Shown piece after piece: positions 45,275 through 55,796 of a stretch of DNA of 64,000 nt. The notes under the pieces are model-generated. The model searched no databases. It was not told the DNA's origin and saw only the letters and a list, made by a program, of their open reading frames with translations. This DNA comes from Heloderma charlesbogerti (lineage: Eukaryota; Chordata; Lepidosauria; Squamata; Helodermatidae). The stretch lies in NCBI GenBank assembly GCA_026122225.1, contig JANEZZ010001570.1:3286001-3350000 (forward strand), given 5' to 3'. Each line of letters starts with the position of its first letter. Position 1 is the stretch's first letter. The translations under genes and the position numbers were made by a program.

Positions 45275-46999
45275 CCAAGTAAGTGGGTATGGCATGGTAG
45301 CCAAACTATATTTACTTGTGACTTGTTTTTTAATGGTGTTGTATATTATCATTTTGTATTTTAATATCACGCATGTGTTTTTTAATTAATATTATCATCT
45401 TTTGATGTAGCTGTTTATGAAACCCTTAGCTTTCTGATTCTGTAATCGACTTTTCCCTCCTCCTTTCTTTCTGCTTAGGCCAGTCAGCTTTCATAAACAG
45501 GGTAACATAACCAGGCCTAACTAGACCTCTCCCCAAATTGATCAGATGATTGCTCTCAATAAACTCAGGTACCTGGCTAGCTGAAGTAACATGGCCATAG
45601 AGATCATATATGAAAATGTTATTAAATGTTATTTAGCAGTTAAAGCACTTTTCTTACAATGGTTTGCCCCAGGGCCAGTATCAAGGACTGGCATTACTGG
45701 ATACCTGCCAAGGCCCACCCATCTGCAGGGGTCCGAGTGCTGACCCGCCTGAGCCTCCCTGTCCTGTTGGTCCTGTTTCTTGCTGTTGATGCCTCCCTTC
45801 ACTGAGCATGCAAGCAGTGACTAGATGAGCTGATGGAGCAGTGTCTTCCACTGTGTGGGCAGTGGCATGGATTGGGCCCAGGGGAAGAAGGCAAATGAAT
45901 GGGCAGTGGCAACATTCCGGCGAGGAGGTGGACCCATTGAGAGATGGGGTCCTGCTTGATGACATTGTTTGCCCTATGAACACTGGCAGAAAATGCACTT
46001 GCGCTCTGATTATGACGCATAGACCGGATCAGATCGGTTGCTCAGTATGTTTAGGTAGGAGGGGGAGAGGAGTAGATGGATGGCTTTCTCTTAGTCGGGG
46101 CATGGACTGGCTTGCCTCTTGGTAATTTCCTACTCTGCAATTCTATAATTTCCCATGAAATATTGCTACTACTACACAACTGCATTTCAGGTCAATGGAA
46201 GAGCACATATGCTTAAGATTACGTATGTATTAAACTGACATTCAGCATCGGGAACAGTTAGCTTACCTAGCTTATCTCTTAGTGGTTGGAAAGCATGGAA
46301 ATACTAAAATAGAGCACCATGTCAGCGTTCTTAAAGCTCAGCATCACATTTGAACAAGCAGCTTCAGGGTAACTAAAAAAGGGTGTGTACTTGCGTGTAA
46401 ATCTTAACCCTAATAAGATGTTTGTGGTTGAATATGTAATGTCAGGATTCGTTTTATTACATCTGCTAAGATATACTGAGGCTCCCAGCGATCACACTGC
46501 TGTTTGAGTTCAGGTTATGTTCCAGCACACCATTTATTCCATACATCAAGAGCAACAAGCCTAGTAGCATTTAATCAGAAGACTGACATAGTGGAAAATG
46601 CATCATATGACTTACCTATTTAGTGGTTGTAATTCTTCACCTTCCTTAGACATTGATTTCTAGAAACATATAAATTGGATCTTTATATCACCAGCTGTTC
46701 ATGATCATTAGTCAAATTAACCATGTGAATTATTTCTGCACATTTGTGGTTGAGGTTATAAGCTGATCACAAAAAAGAGAAACGGGTTCTCAGGATGCAA
46801 GATAGACCTTACTATAAGAAGCCCAACACGTTTCGGCCTTTTGCTTTATTTTAAGCCTTCTTCAGGGGGTAAAGAAAAAAGTCTGCAGAATTGTTTCAGC
46901 AAAAGATTGTCTCCTGTGTCAATCTACTGTCACCTGACGGGGAAGGCAATGGACTAGGGGCTAAGAAGGGTTGGCAAAGCCAGCAGAGGCTTGGGAGAA
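45275..46999. other. No gene seen
   Basis: Intergenic. CCCAACACGTTTCGGCC near 46827 and CCTTCTTCAGGGGG near 46856 resemble a repeat motif I know from other vertebrate genomes but cannot classify. Confidence 0.35.
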
Positions 47000-47241
47000 G
47001 CCAGTGGGGGAGCTAGGGAGGACCTCATCTCCTTTGTATTCAGGTTTTGGGGCATGTAACTTGTCTTTTAGTATCACCCATTTGCCTTTCTGTAAAATGG
47101 GTGTTCTCTGACTGGCCTCACCCACCATAGCAGCCATATTATGAATGGGCAACCTCCCATGGCAGCCATGCTGTGACAGTGCCCATGACACTCAACGTTC
47201 CAAATGTGCCCACCAGCCCAAAAAGGTTGGAGATCCCTGTT
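47000..47241 (-). mobile_element. hAT-like MITE, right-hand part
   Basis: On the minus strand it begins CAGGGATCTCCAACCTTTTT, GGGCTGGTGGGCACATTTGG, a well-known hAT-type terminus. The other end is not clear. Confidence 0.5.
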
Positions 47242-47421
47242 AAATCACTATGACTGACAAGATCTGTTGAACTCTTTCTAAAGTGCTGGAGTGTGGAATT
47301 CCCATCCACCTGATGCCCTTGAACTCTTCCATTCCAGCTGGCTATTATTGCCATTTGCCACTCCTCGCTGCTGCTTACTTGCCTGGATTGTTTATTGCAT
47401 CATTTCTGGACACCTGTTGAT

Positions 47422-47424
<3 letters not shown>

Positions 47425-47452
<28 letters not shown>
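47425..47452. repeat. (GT)n microsatellite
   Basis: Fourteen GT units. Confidence 0.95.
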
Positions 47453-47457
<5 letters not shown>

Positions 47458-47799
47458 TAAACAGCATAGAAAGGGTAACTCACCATATACTTCTTATGAC
47501 AGTTTAAAACATTTTATCCCCAACCAGGCTTTTCTGCCAAATAGGCTGCTAGAGCAGCTTACAAATGGCAATAACAAGACAGTCATGGCTTACAATCTAC
47601 AAGACAAAAGGAAAAGGGATTGGGAGGGTGGAAGAAAAAAATAACTCAGGCACTAGCTTGTAGTTATGATGTTATTATAATGACCAGCTGGAATGGAAAA
47701 AGTTCAAGGAGAGGAAGTACCAAAAGCTTCTGGTCGTTTATCTGAGTCATTGGAGTACCCTCACTCTGCTCTCTGTCTCTGCAGCCTGATGAAATAGCC
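47453..47799. other. No gene seen
   Basis: Intergenic; nothing recognised. Confidence 0.4.
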
Positions 47800-47802
47800 T
47801 TA

Positions 47803-47936
47803 GGATGCAATCCTATGCAAGTTTAGACAGAAAAAAAGCCTACAACTCCCAGCATGCCCCACCAGCTATGTTGGCTGGGGCATGCTGGGAGTTGTAGGCC
47901 TTTTATTTCTGTCTAAACTTGCATAGGATTGCACCC
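47803..47936. mobile_element. Harbinger-like family B MITE, 134 bp, TTA target duplication
   Basis: GGATGCAATCCTATGCAAG, TTTAGACAGAAAAAAAGC, CTACAACTCCCAGCATGCCC, centre ACCAGCTATGTTGGCTGG, then the complement to CATAGGATTGCACCC. Flanked by TTA at 47800-47802 and 47937-47939. The same length as the copy at 16233. Confidence 0.85.
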
Positions 47937-47952
47937 TTAGTCTTTTGCCTTA

Positions 47953-48090
47953 GGGTGCAATCCTATGGAGATAGGCGGCCATCTCCGAACTCAGAAGCAA
48001 CTGCCAATCCAATGCAGGGGAGGAGAAGCACAGAGGGGATCATTCCCTCCGCGCTTCTCCTGCCCTGCATTTGCTGTCTAGCTGCGGGAA
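47953..48090. mobile_element. Harbinger-like family C element, left part
   Basis: TTA then GGGTGCAATCCTATGGAG, ATAGGCGGCCATCTCCGAAC, AATCCAATGCAGGGGAGGAG, TTGCTGTCTAGCTGCGGG. It starts 16 bp after the family B copy; the right end is missing. Confidence 0.65.
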
Positions 48091-48380
48091 AGGTGGAGTG
48101 GGGGGGAGGCTTTCCTCCAGCTTTCAGGGACTTTCCTGGAATTCTACAGGTTTGCTTAAAGTGTGCGTATTCATTTAAAAAAATAGAATCCAGAGCTGTT
48201 CAGTCTTAAAGGGGCATATTTGGCTTTTTGTAGGCTGTATGGAACAAATATGAACCTAATGTTAAATTCATACACATCTTCAAAATGTGCAATTTCATTT
48301 ACGTTCTAACACAAGACTGTTTGATCCCCATAAGTGCCTTAACACAACAGATGCAAGATATAGAAGATGTGCCATGGCAT

Positions 48381-49067
48381 TAGGGATGTACAAAAGTCAC
48401 TTACCTTTTCGAAGGGTGACATTCGCGGTGGGGGGGAGGCGCTCCGTCCCTCCCCCCGAAATTCTCTCCGGCTGGCTCCGCTCCATGGAGATTCTGCAGA
48501 GCCGCCAGCCGGGGCCACCCACAGCCGGACATCCGGCCGCTGGGCAGCCTGCAGGGACGCAAATGGTGGCTGCCATAGCCGCCGCCATTTGCGTCCCTGT
48601 ATTTTGCCATGATAAGCTACGTAAATATTTACATAGCCTATCACACCAAAAAAAACAAAAAAACAGCGGACGCAAATGGCGGCGGCTACGGTGGCCGCCA
48701 TTTGCGTTCCCCCCTCTTTTTTTGTCATAATAGCCTACGTAAATATTTACATAGGCTAAAATGGCAACAACAAAAAAAGGGAACGCAAATGGTGGCCGCT
48801 GTAGGCGCCGCCATTTGTGTTCCCTTAGTTAAGCCTACGTAAATACTTATGTAGCCTATCATGGCTATAATTAAGAAGTGAATGGCGGCTGCAGATGCGG
48901 CCGCCATTCGCAAGTCAGCACCAACGGCAACAGGTAAATGCTCCATTTCGCACGCCTTTCGTGGGGCGGGGGGGCGGCGGGCTTCGTTCTGCCACAGATT
49001 TCGGGGGGCCGAATGCACTGGCATTCGGCCTCACTGAGATCCATGGCGGAAATCTCTGACATCCCTA
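48381..49067. mobile_element. 687-bp hAT-like element with alternating palindrome array
   Basis: Ends TAGGGATGTACAAAAG and CTGACATCCCTA, flanked by perfect 8-bp copies of CATGGCAT (48373-48380 and 49068-49075). The left arm is GC-rich (GGTGGGGGGGAGGCG). The core, 48552-48908, alternates two palindromes: type 1 GGACGCAAATGGCGGC...GCCGCCATTTGCGT at 48552-48599, 48668-48710, 48779-48824 and (shortened) 48880-48908; type 2 TAGCCTACGTAAATATTTAC...TAGGCTA at 48611-48642, 48731-48758 and about 48830-48860. No transposase is encoded, so it must be non-autonomous. Open frames of 130-147 residues on either strand are by-products of the palindromes. Confidence 0.9.
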
Positions 49068-49117
49068 CATGGCATGTATTAATCACCTCTGAATAATTTA
49101 TGAGGACATCAGTCTTA

Positions 49118-50165
49118 AAGCTATACCTTGGGCTTGTGGTGGATAGCTTGATGAAAACATTGATCTAGTGTTTAGATGCTATGAAAAACTCAAGTTCCTG
49201 TTTAGGATCATTAGGATAGGAATCGAAGCTAAAACTGCCAGTATCATACTGCCTTTGCACAACTCTGTGGTGTGACTGTATTTGGAATACTGTGTAAAGT
49301 TTTGGAGCATCTCTACACCAGCCTAAAATCCTGCATTTAAAATGGTGCTTTCTGCTTCCATTTTAAATGCAGGATCAAGACGGACTCCCTTTACACATGC
49401 TTCCTCCCCCTCCTTTTCCTCCTTATCTGAGTCTTTCATGTGTTTAATTATAAAGCCACTAGATGGCGCTGTGGTCTAGTGCCTCTTATTGCAGCTTTTC
49501 CTTTTTCATGAGGGAACTCAAGCAGAACTGAAATGCTGTAATTTCTTAGCTCATTCTCTCCGATCATTTAAAAAATGGAATAAAGGTCATTTAATGCAGA
49601 AGATGCACTGGAGGTTAACAACATCATCTAAAGGACCCACAGACTTCCGTGAGTAACCTATCTCAATAGCAGGATAAAAGGTCCATGTGAAGAAGCCCCA
49701 AGTCATCGCATCTCAAAAAAGATATTGAGAAGGTGCAGAAAGGTGCAGAAAGGGAGAACCAAAATGATCAAGGAGCTCAAGCTCCCATGTGGAAAGGTTG
49801 CAACATTTGGGGCTTTTTAGCTTAGAAAAAACTGAGTAAGGAGTGTGTAAGATTACGCATAGTATGGAAAAAGTGGATAATAATACTAATAATACTTTCA
49901 TAATACTAGAACCCGGAGTCATCCATTGCAACTAAATGGTGGGAGGTTCAGGAGAGACAAAAGGAAGCTTTTCTTCACACAGCACATAGTGAAAACATGA
50001 AATTCACTCCCACAAGATGTTGTGATGGCTGCCAACTTGAATGGCTTTCAAAGGTGATTAGACAAATTAATGGAAAATATGGCTATCAGTGGTTACTAGT
50101 TAAGGTGGCTATATATTACCCCCAGTAGCAGTATGCCTCTGAGAACACCAGAGCCCCATCTACGC
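49118..50165 (+). pseudogene. CR1 LINE C-terminal ORF2/3' UTR fragment, interrupted by a DNA element
   Basis: Before the insertion: GGTGGATAGCTTGATGAAAA, AGGATCATTAGGATAGGAAT, TTTGGAATACTGTGTAAAG, matching the part of CR1 ORF2 that codes VVDSSMK...FGYCVKFW-like sequence. After it (from 49706): AGAACCAAAATGATCAAGGA, AAAGGTTGCAACATTTGGGG, ACTAGAACCCGGAGTCATCC, GGAGGTTCAGGAGAGACAAA, CTTCTTCACACAGCACATAG. The family 3 element at 49313-49705 splits it. Many indels make it non-coding. Confidence 0.75.
49313..49705. mobile_element. Family E DNA element nested in CR1, 8-bp target duplication (6/8)
   Basis: Left CTACACCAGCCTAAAATCCT, with a perfect 18-bp hairpin (49328-49345 and 49358-49375), then CACTAGATGGCGCTGTGGTC, ATCATCTAAAGGACCCACAG, GGTCCATGTGAAGAAGCCCC at the right. 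Flanks GAGCATCT (49305-49312) and TCGCATCT (49706-49713). CR1 reading continues across the junction, which fixes both boundaries. Confidence 0.7.
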
Positions 50166-50770
50166 AGAAACATTTTCTGAGGCGATTCAGTTTAAAAGCA
50201 GATTTTCATAATTCTGGATTTGCTCCCCCCATGATACACATTGCCAGCTAAAGTGGCATATACCTAGGGAAAAACCACTGGCTCCAGGCAACTGTCAGCA
50301 GGAGAAACAACATTATTTTGTGCGTATGTGGGTGGGGTCCCACAACCGAAAAACAAGTATCCAACGAAGGCAGCGGGAGGGGAAATAAATGCAATTGAAG
50401 CCAATGTGATTTACTTCCAAGTGGACATGTCTTACGGAGGCTATCCACTCTGATTTTTGTTTAAAAGTAATTCCAAAAGCAGTTTTACATTCACACCCCT
50501 CTCTCCCATGCACCTCCTCCCAGTGCCACTGCAGCAGTCCCACAGTTAAAGCTGGAGAGCTGGTCTGGTCCTGGCAGTGAATGACAGAGCAGCAGCAGCA
50601 ATACTACTAATAATAAGAATAATAATGATAATAGCAGTTGCAGATGCCGCTGTTGTGTCTCCTTTCCTCTCCTTGCTGTGGCCACAGCCCAGGGAAACAT
50701 GCGGTCTGAGGGGGTGCAGCTCTGAGCTCTCCTCTGGCTTGTGAGAAGGGAGACAGTTCTTTATCAACCC
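50166..50770. other. No gene; (AAT/ATA)-rich and GCA-rich stretch
   Basis: CAGCAGCAGCA and AATAATAATGATAAT near 50589-50635. Partial family A piece at 50395-50435. Short open frames are not gene-like. Confidence 0.4.
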
Positions 50771-50961
50771 CTCTCCTCCAAAGGTGCCACCCTTCACTGT
50801 AGGCAAACCTTTTCTTTTTATCCCCTGCCCCACCCCACTCTCCTCTGCACCTCTGTAGCTGTGAAGGGGTGGAACCTTTGCAGCTACGGGAGGTGAGGAG
50901 GTGGGGGGAAGATAAAAAGAAAAAGTTACCTTCAGCGAGGGTTGGACCCTTTGGAGGAGAG
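50771..50961. repeat. Long imperfect inverted repeat (about 95-bp arms)
   Basis: CTCTCCTCCAAAGG at 50771 pairs with CCTTTGGAGGAGAG at 50948-50961; CTTTTCTTTTTATC pairs with GATAAAAAGAAAAAG; GTAGCTG pairs with CAGCTAC; the centre is about 50866. The 17-mer AGCTGTGAAGGGGTGGA at the centre recurs at 51190-51206. It is probably the core of a palindromic DNA element. Confidence 0.7.
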
Positions 50962-51584
50962 AAGTTAACCCCTTCCTCATCCAGTCCACTTTCCACTGAC
51001 CAAGATCAGGTTCTACAAAGGTTCTATATCCACGGCTTCTCAGCTTCACGTAATGGCAGCTGCAGATTCAGCCAGCAAGGGCTGTAGCGTTTCTGGGAAA
51101 ATTCTTAATCCTCAATCTCCTTGACATCTGGGTGGTGTCATCTTAGGTAGAGTCATAGCAACTCTCAGGAAATGATAAACATCGGACACCAGCTGTGAAG
51201 GGGTGGATATAGAAGGCCCATAGATGCGGAGGAGTGCAGAACTAAGGCGGGAAAAAATAATTTTTAAAAAGGACAGCCCACTTACAGTGACACAACATCA
51301 AAACACCACAGTGTCGGGGCACAGGCACACCCCTAGCCACACCAAATAATGCACATTAACTTCAGGGGTATGGGGCACACTCAAATGGAACCACGTGGAA
51401 GCTGTGTTAAAGGGAAAATCTGTCACAAAATGTCTTTCCAAAAATGTGACTTCTATGGCAGGAAAACTTGCGGTTGCTGCAGAAAGGGGTGAATGTCATA
51501 TGTTGTACCAGTGTGTGAGGAGCACTTGCACTTCAGTAAATCCCCTGTAGATTGGTCCCAGTTGGTGGGGGACACAACTAAGAG
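50962..51584. other. No gene seen; continuation of the repeat at 50771
   Basis: TCTATATCCAC near 51020 is the complement of GTGGATATAGA at 51202, hinting at a larger inverted structure. Confidence 0.35.
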
Positions 51585-51660
51585 AATGCTATTGTACCTT
51601 GTGGTCTTCCCATAAGCACCTGGTTGGGCACTGTGGAAATAGAATGATCCTTTCCTCTGG
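51585..51660 (+). mobile_element. CR1-type LINE 3' fragment
   Basis: CTTGTGGTCTTCCCATAAGC, ACCTGGTTGGGCACTGTGG, AATAGAATG matches 5455-5515. Confidence 0.55.
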
Positions 51661-51788
51661 ATGTTCAATGTAGAAGCTGAGGATTTTCCAGAAACATTGT
51701 ACAACTTTGGCAGTAAGCAGAAGTGGACAGGATGGCTAAAGTTCAATACATACTGGCGAATGATTAAGCATTCTGTACCAAAGTTGAA

Positions 51789-52124
51789 GGGACCGCGGTG
51801 GCTTAGTGGTTAAGACGCTGAACTGCAGACTGGAAGGTCGGCAGGTCAGCAGTTCGAGACCCGAGTGCCACGTGATGGAGCGAGCTCCCGTCTTCAGTCC
51901 CAGCTCCTGCCAACCTAGCAGTTAGAAAGCAAGAGATTGCAAGTAGATAAATAGGTACCGCCTCGGCGGGAAAGGTAACAGCATTCCGTGCACCTCGGTG
52001 TTCAGTCATGCCGGCCACATGACCACGGAAGCGTCTTCGGACAGCGCTGGCTCTTCGACTTAGAAACGGGGATGAGCACTGCACCCTAGAGTCGGACACG
52101 ACTGGTTGGGGACACCTTTACCTT
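51789..52124 (+). mobile_element. Sauria-type SINE, full length, 13-bp target duplication
   Basis: The tRNA-like head has an A box in GTGGCTTAGTGGTTAAG (51798-51814) and a B box in GTTCGAGACCC (51852-51862). The middle conserved part includes AGCGAGCTCCCGTCTTCAG and GGTACCGCCTCGGCGGGAAA. The BovB-like 3' end is AGAGTCGGACACGACTGGTT, GGGGACACC with an (ACCTTT)n tail. It is flanked by TACCAAAGTTGAA at 51776-51788 and 52125-52137. All of this is as expected for a polymerase III SINE mobilised by BovB, and both boxes are well kept. Confidence 0.92.
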
Positions 52125-52137
52125 TACCAAAGTTGAA

Positions 52138-52605
52138 AGTGCAAAGTTTGGCAAATATATTAAAAGATTTTCTCACAATTAAATTGTGACTGACCAAAAT
52201 CAATAACGGGGGCGGGGAGGGAGAGAGAGAGAGATTATAGGATAATGAAAGAGTTAAACCAAAAAGAAAACCACACAACATAAATCCCACCTAAGATTCA
52301 GTAGTGCAAATCTGGCTTTGCTCAGAAAATTTTCATGCTTAAAGATTTCCTGTCAAGTAAATTGGAAATATCTTCAGAAGACCTATAAACATTACTCAAT
52401 GATGGGTCTGTGAAACTTGAAATACTTAAGAAGACAGCATTATAGCAAGTTTATAATGTTTTGCTTAATCAGAGAATTCCAAATTGAAGAAAGAAATAAG
52501 ATAAAACTCTTCAAATGGGAATAAACTCAGCAGAAATGTGCTTTCCAGGTACAAAACAGAACATTAAGCATTCCCTAACAGATTTCCATGAGCCAAGATC
52601 CCTTT
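52138..52605. other. No gene; short GA run
   Basis: GAGAGAGAGAGAGA at 52219-52234; otherwise unrecognised. Confidence 0.4.
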
Positions 52606-52609
52606 AATT

Positions 52610-52750
52610 CAGGAATAGGAAACGTGTGACCTTCCAGATGTTGTTGGACTGCCAGTCCCATTATCCCTTACTATTGACTATGCTGGCTAGGGCTGATGAG
52701 AGGAATTGCAGTCCAGCAACATCTGGAGAACCACACATTCCTCATCCCTA
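52610..52750. mobile_element. hAT-like palindromic MITE
   Basis: CAGGAATAGGAAACGTGTGA, CCAGATGTTGTTGGACTGCC on the left; GAATTGCAGTCCAGCAACAT, CCACACATTCCTCATCCCTA on the right. Flanking 8-mers agree at only 5 of 8 positions. Confidence 0.65.
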
Positions 52751-53754
52751 TTGTAAGTCAACTTATTTCATTATGCTGACAAAATGAACACAGAAGAGTG
52801 AAACTTAAAAACACCCAGGACCACTCAACTTAAAAGACAAGTTTGGTATGTGTAAATGGCTGTACAGGACAGCGGTTTATCATATGAAAGCATAATGGGA
52901 TGATATCTCAGGGGTTCTAGGAGTATAAAGGTTGCACACCATATGAGAGGCAAAGGACAATAAATAGAGAGTAACATCCACCCTAGCTGAAAGTGTAGCA
53001 CATTGTTTGCTGTTATTATGTAATGTGCCTCCACATGCAAGGATTGTAGATCAGGGCCTGGAGACCCATAATATGATTGTAGAGATCCAAAGGTTAAATA
53101 ATTCTATGCATTGTGTCCAAAGTCGGGATCTCTTGCCCAAGAGGAACCTTTTGGGTGGCATCTCCATAGCAAGTGTAAAATGCTCTCCAGCCCACTGAAT
53201 CTTGGTAGAAAGGCAACTTCTGATTGACGAGATTCATTAAGGTTCACTTCTTGCTTATAAATAAGGAAAGCTGAAGCAGAAGTCATTGCTTGGTCAGTAG
53301 ATGTTCATCCACTCCTGTTAAGATTTTTATTTTATTTTTCCATTCTAGACATATCAGCCTAGTATACTTCCAGTAACCCCACTTTGTCTGACTCTTCACA
53401 CTTTACAAGAGAGGCCATCCAGTCTGAAGCATCAAGCAGAGTTAAGTCCTCTTTGTCCTCTTTTAGGGATGTGAAGACTGGATCTTGGCTTTTCCTAATG
53501 CTTACAGCCTCACCAGGAGATCAGCCACTCCTGGATCTGGATATCCATGACAGCTTAATGCAGGGATGGAAAACCTCTGGCTGGAAAGCTTCTTCTGCTG
53601 TTATCTCCAATCAGTGATGGGAGAGAAGAGGGTATTTAAAGGCAATTAAACTTTAAATGTCCTGCATAGAATTGAGCTGTGCTTTTGCAGACAGTGGTGT
53701 AGCCAAGTCGTTTTAGACACTAAACATATGGGTCTTATGGTAGCCATGTTGTAT
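52751..53754. other. No gene seen
   Basis: Intergenic; nothing recognised. Confidence 0.4.
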
Positions 53755-53906
53755 TTCTTCAGGTTTTTAAAATTAATTTTTATTCTAAATTTCTATGAAT
53801 ACTGTTTGTTGTGTGTTTTTAAACTCTGTACACTGTATTTTAATGTTTTTTTAACCTTTGCAAACCGCCCAGGGAGGCTTGGCTATGGGGAGGTATAGAA
53901 ATGCAA

Positions 53907-53957
<51 letters not shown>

Positions 53958-53962
53958 ATATA
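53755..53962 (+). mobile_element. L2-type LINE 3' tail with (TAAA)n
   Basis: CAAACCGCCCAGGGAGGCTT, GGCTATGGGGAGGTATAGAA, then about 14 TAAA units (53904-53960). Confidence 0.75.
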
Positions 53963-54395
53963 AAGAGATGCTGTGAAGCACGTCACTAACATTTCCCTTC
54001 TCTCCCCCTCTCCCCACCATTCCATGCTTTACAACTGCTTATACATTCCAGTAGAACAACAACAACAAAACAATTTTCCAACCCTGACTTTTAAAGAAAA
54101 TGCTCTGAGCATGCACAGTTTTTCATTTTAGACTCATTTAAATCATAGCCCCATCATGACAATAGGAATAAAGTGGAGTTTTTTTCTGCTGCCCTGATGC
54201 CCTCATCACCTGCCGCTCTCTGGGTGGTCACCTAGGGGGCCCTTGGGCTGTGGGGCCCATGGACTTTGGCCCCAAGGTCCAACCCTAGCTTGCACCACTG
54301 TTTGCATGCATGCCCATTGTTGCACTGGGGCTTATTCCTGAGAAGACTTGCTTGAATTCAGCTGTGTTCTGTATGCTTGGTGGAAAAATGTCCAA
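53963..54395. other. No gene; partial family A piece
   Basis: GGGGCTTATTCCTGAGAAGA near 54327. Otherwise unrecognised. Confidence 0.35.
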
Positions 54396-54399
54396 ACTG

Positions 54400-54513
54400 G
54401 TAAGAATCACATCTGTTCTTGGCCCCACTCTGGGCCCTTGGCCCTCCCCACTGCTGGAATGCCTGCCCAAATTAGAATTCAGCCCTCAGGCCAAAAATGG
54501 TTCTCCACACCTG
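54400..54513. mobile_element. Probable hAT-like MITE end
   Basis: CAGGCCAAAAATGGTTCTCC, ACACCTG at the right is the complement of a CAGGTGTGGAGAACC terminus. The left end is not found. Confidence 0.4.
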
Positions 54514-55794
54514 ACTTCATGGAATCTTGTGACATCCCTGTCTCTCCCTGCTCCTTTTGAAGCTAGGTTGAGATGGCTGTGGGCAGTGGCACACACATAT
54601 AATGTCATTGTGGGTGCTAGTCACTTGCTGGCTAGCCAAACACCATCTGGAGCCATGATTGCAGTGAGCTGAGGAGAGTGGGGAAGAAGGCTTCTCAGGC
54701 TGGAGGGCCATTTAAATGCCCTAGTGGCAAGCAGTCAGAAGATGTGGAAAGATGGAAGGAAAGAGGAAGTGAGGAGGCAAATGAAGGAGGCAAGGTGGAG
54801 GTGACAGGACAGCAGTCAGAAGTGGAAGAAGGCAAGGAGGTAATGCGGCCGACACTGGCAAGGCATGGGGGAGCAGGTGGAAATATGCCACTGCAACATC
54901 AGCCTGATGTATGCTACGTCTATCCTATCCCTTCCCAGTACAACAGTTGAGGAGAGAGAGAAAACACCTAGCTTTCTGTAGGGAACGTTTTCAAGATGTC
55001 AGGGGGAAGATCAGCAGATCAGATTACTGCAAAAGTAAGGTCAGAGTTCCTGGCAGAAGTGAGAAGTTTGACAGAGGTCAAAGTTGCTGACAGAAGTGGC
55101 ACATGTGAGTGAAAGTGAGATTAGATAAGGATGGCTGGCCTGTTTTAAACATTATCTTGCAGACATAGCACAAGCTACAGATGTATCAGTTTGTATCAAA
55201 GGAAAAGAGACAACCCTATACAACATAAAAAGCATTGAAATTTCTGGAAAATTGCATTTAGAGAGTAAATTCAGTAAGCAAGGATTTACAAATACTGTAA
55301 ATACCATTGAGGAATTCACACTGGATTTCTTTCTTTGATGGGCATCAGTTCAGCAGTCCTCTATTTTTCCATCATTCCAGACCAGCAGGCATGAGCTGGT
55401 CACATGCTTGAACCTCTTCAAATTAAGACCAGTTCACAAGACCAAGATGAGATCTAGCTATGCAACCAGTTCAGTGCTCATTACAGCCAGCTGGGAGGCC
55501 AAGTGGTAATTTAATTGATCAGTTCTGCAATCAAAGACTATGATGAAGGGTGTTCCAAACAATGCTCATCTCAGTGTAGACTGAAAATCAATTCAGCCAC
55601 ATTACAGACTAGAAAGCTGCTTGACCTTATAAGCATACTGTAATATGCACTGAACTGGCTATTCAGTAAAGGCTGCTTTTACTAAATCGCCAGTTCAAGT
55701 CAGCTTGCTAGGACACGGCTTTCTGTTTTATATTGGAGAATGGTCACCCAAAGAAACCCCAAACCACATTACTAGAGAGAGAGAGAAATAACTA
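54514..55794. other. No gene seen
   Basis: Intergenic, partly purine-rich (54740-54850). Confidence 0.4.
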
Positions 55795-55796
55795 TG

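Noticed and set aside
46820..46870. Motif CCCAACACGTTTCGGCC with CTTCTTCAGGGGG as a regulatory hairpin
   Set aside because: It looks like part of a dispersed repeat and pairs poorly; not enough to call a structure.
48552..48908. CRISPR-like array of repeats and spacers
   Set aside because: Spacing and alternation superficially resemble an array, but the units are two palindromes in a vertebrate DNA transposon with an 8-bp target duplication.
48287..49024. Overlapping 130-147 residue frames on both strands
   Set aside because: They are produced by the palindromes (same residues on each strand) and have no homology.
50313..51049. Gene on the minus strand (frames up to 167 codons)
   Set aside because: Low-complexity Ile/Leu/Ala stretches from AAT/GCA repeats and no family features; overlaps an inverted repeat.
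51789..51865. Functional tRNA gene
   Set aside because: A and B boxes belong to the Sauria-type SINE; no cloverleaf closes.
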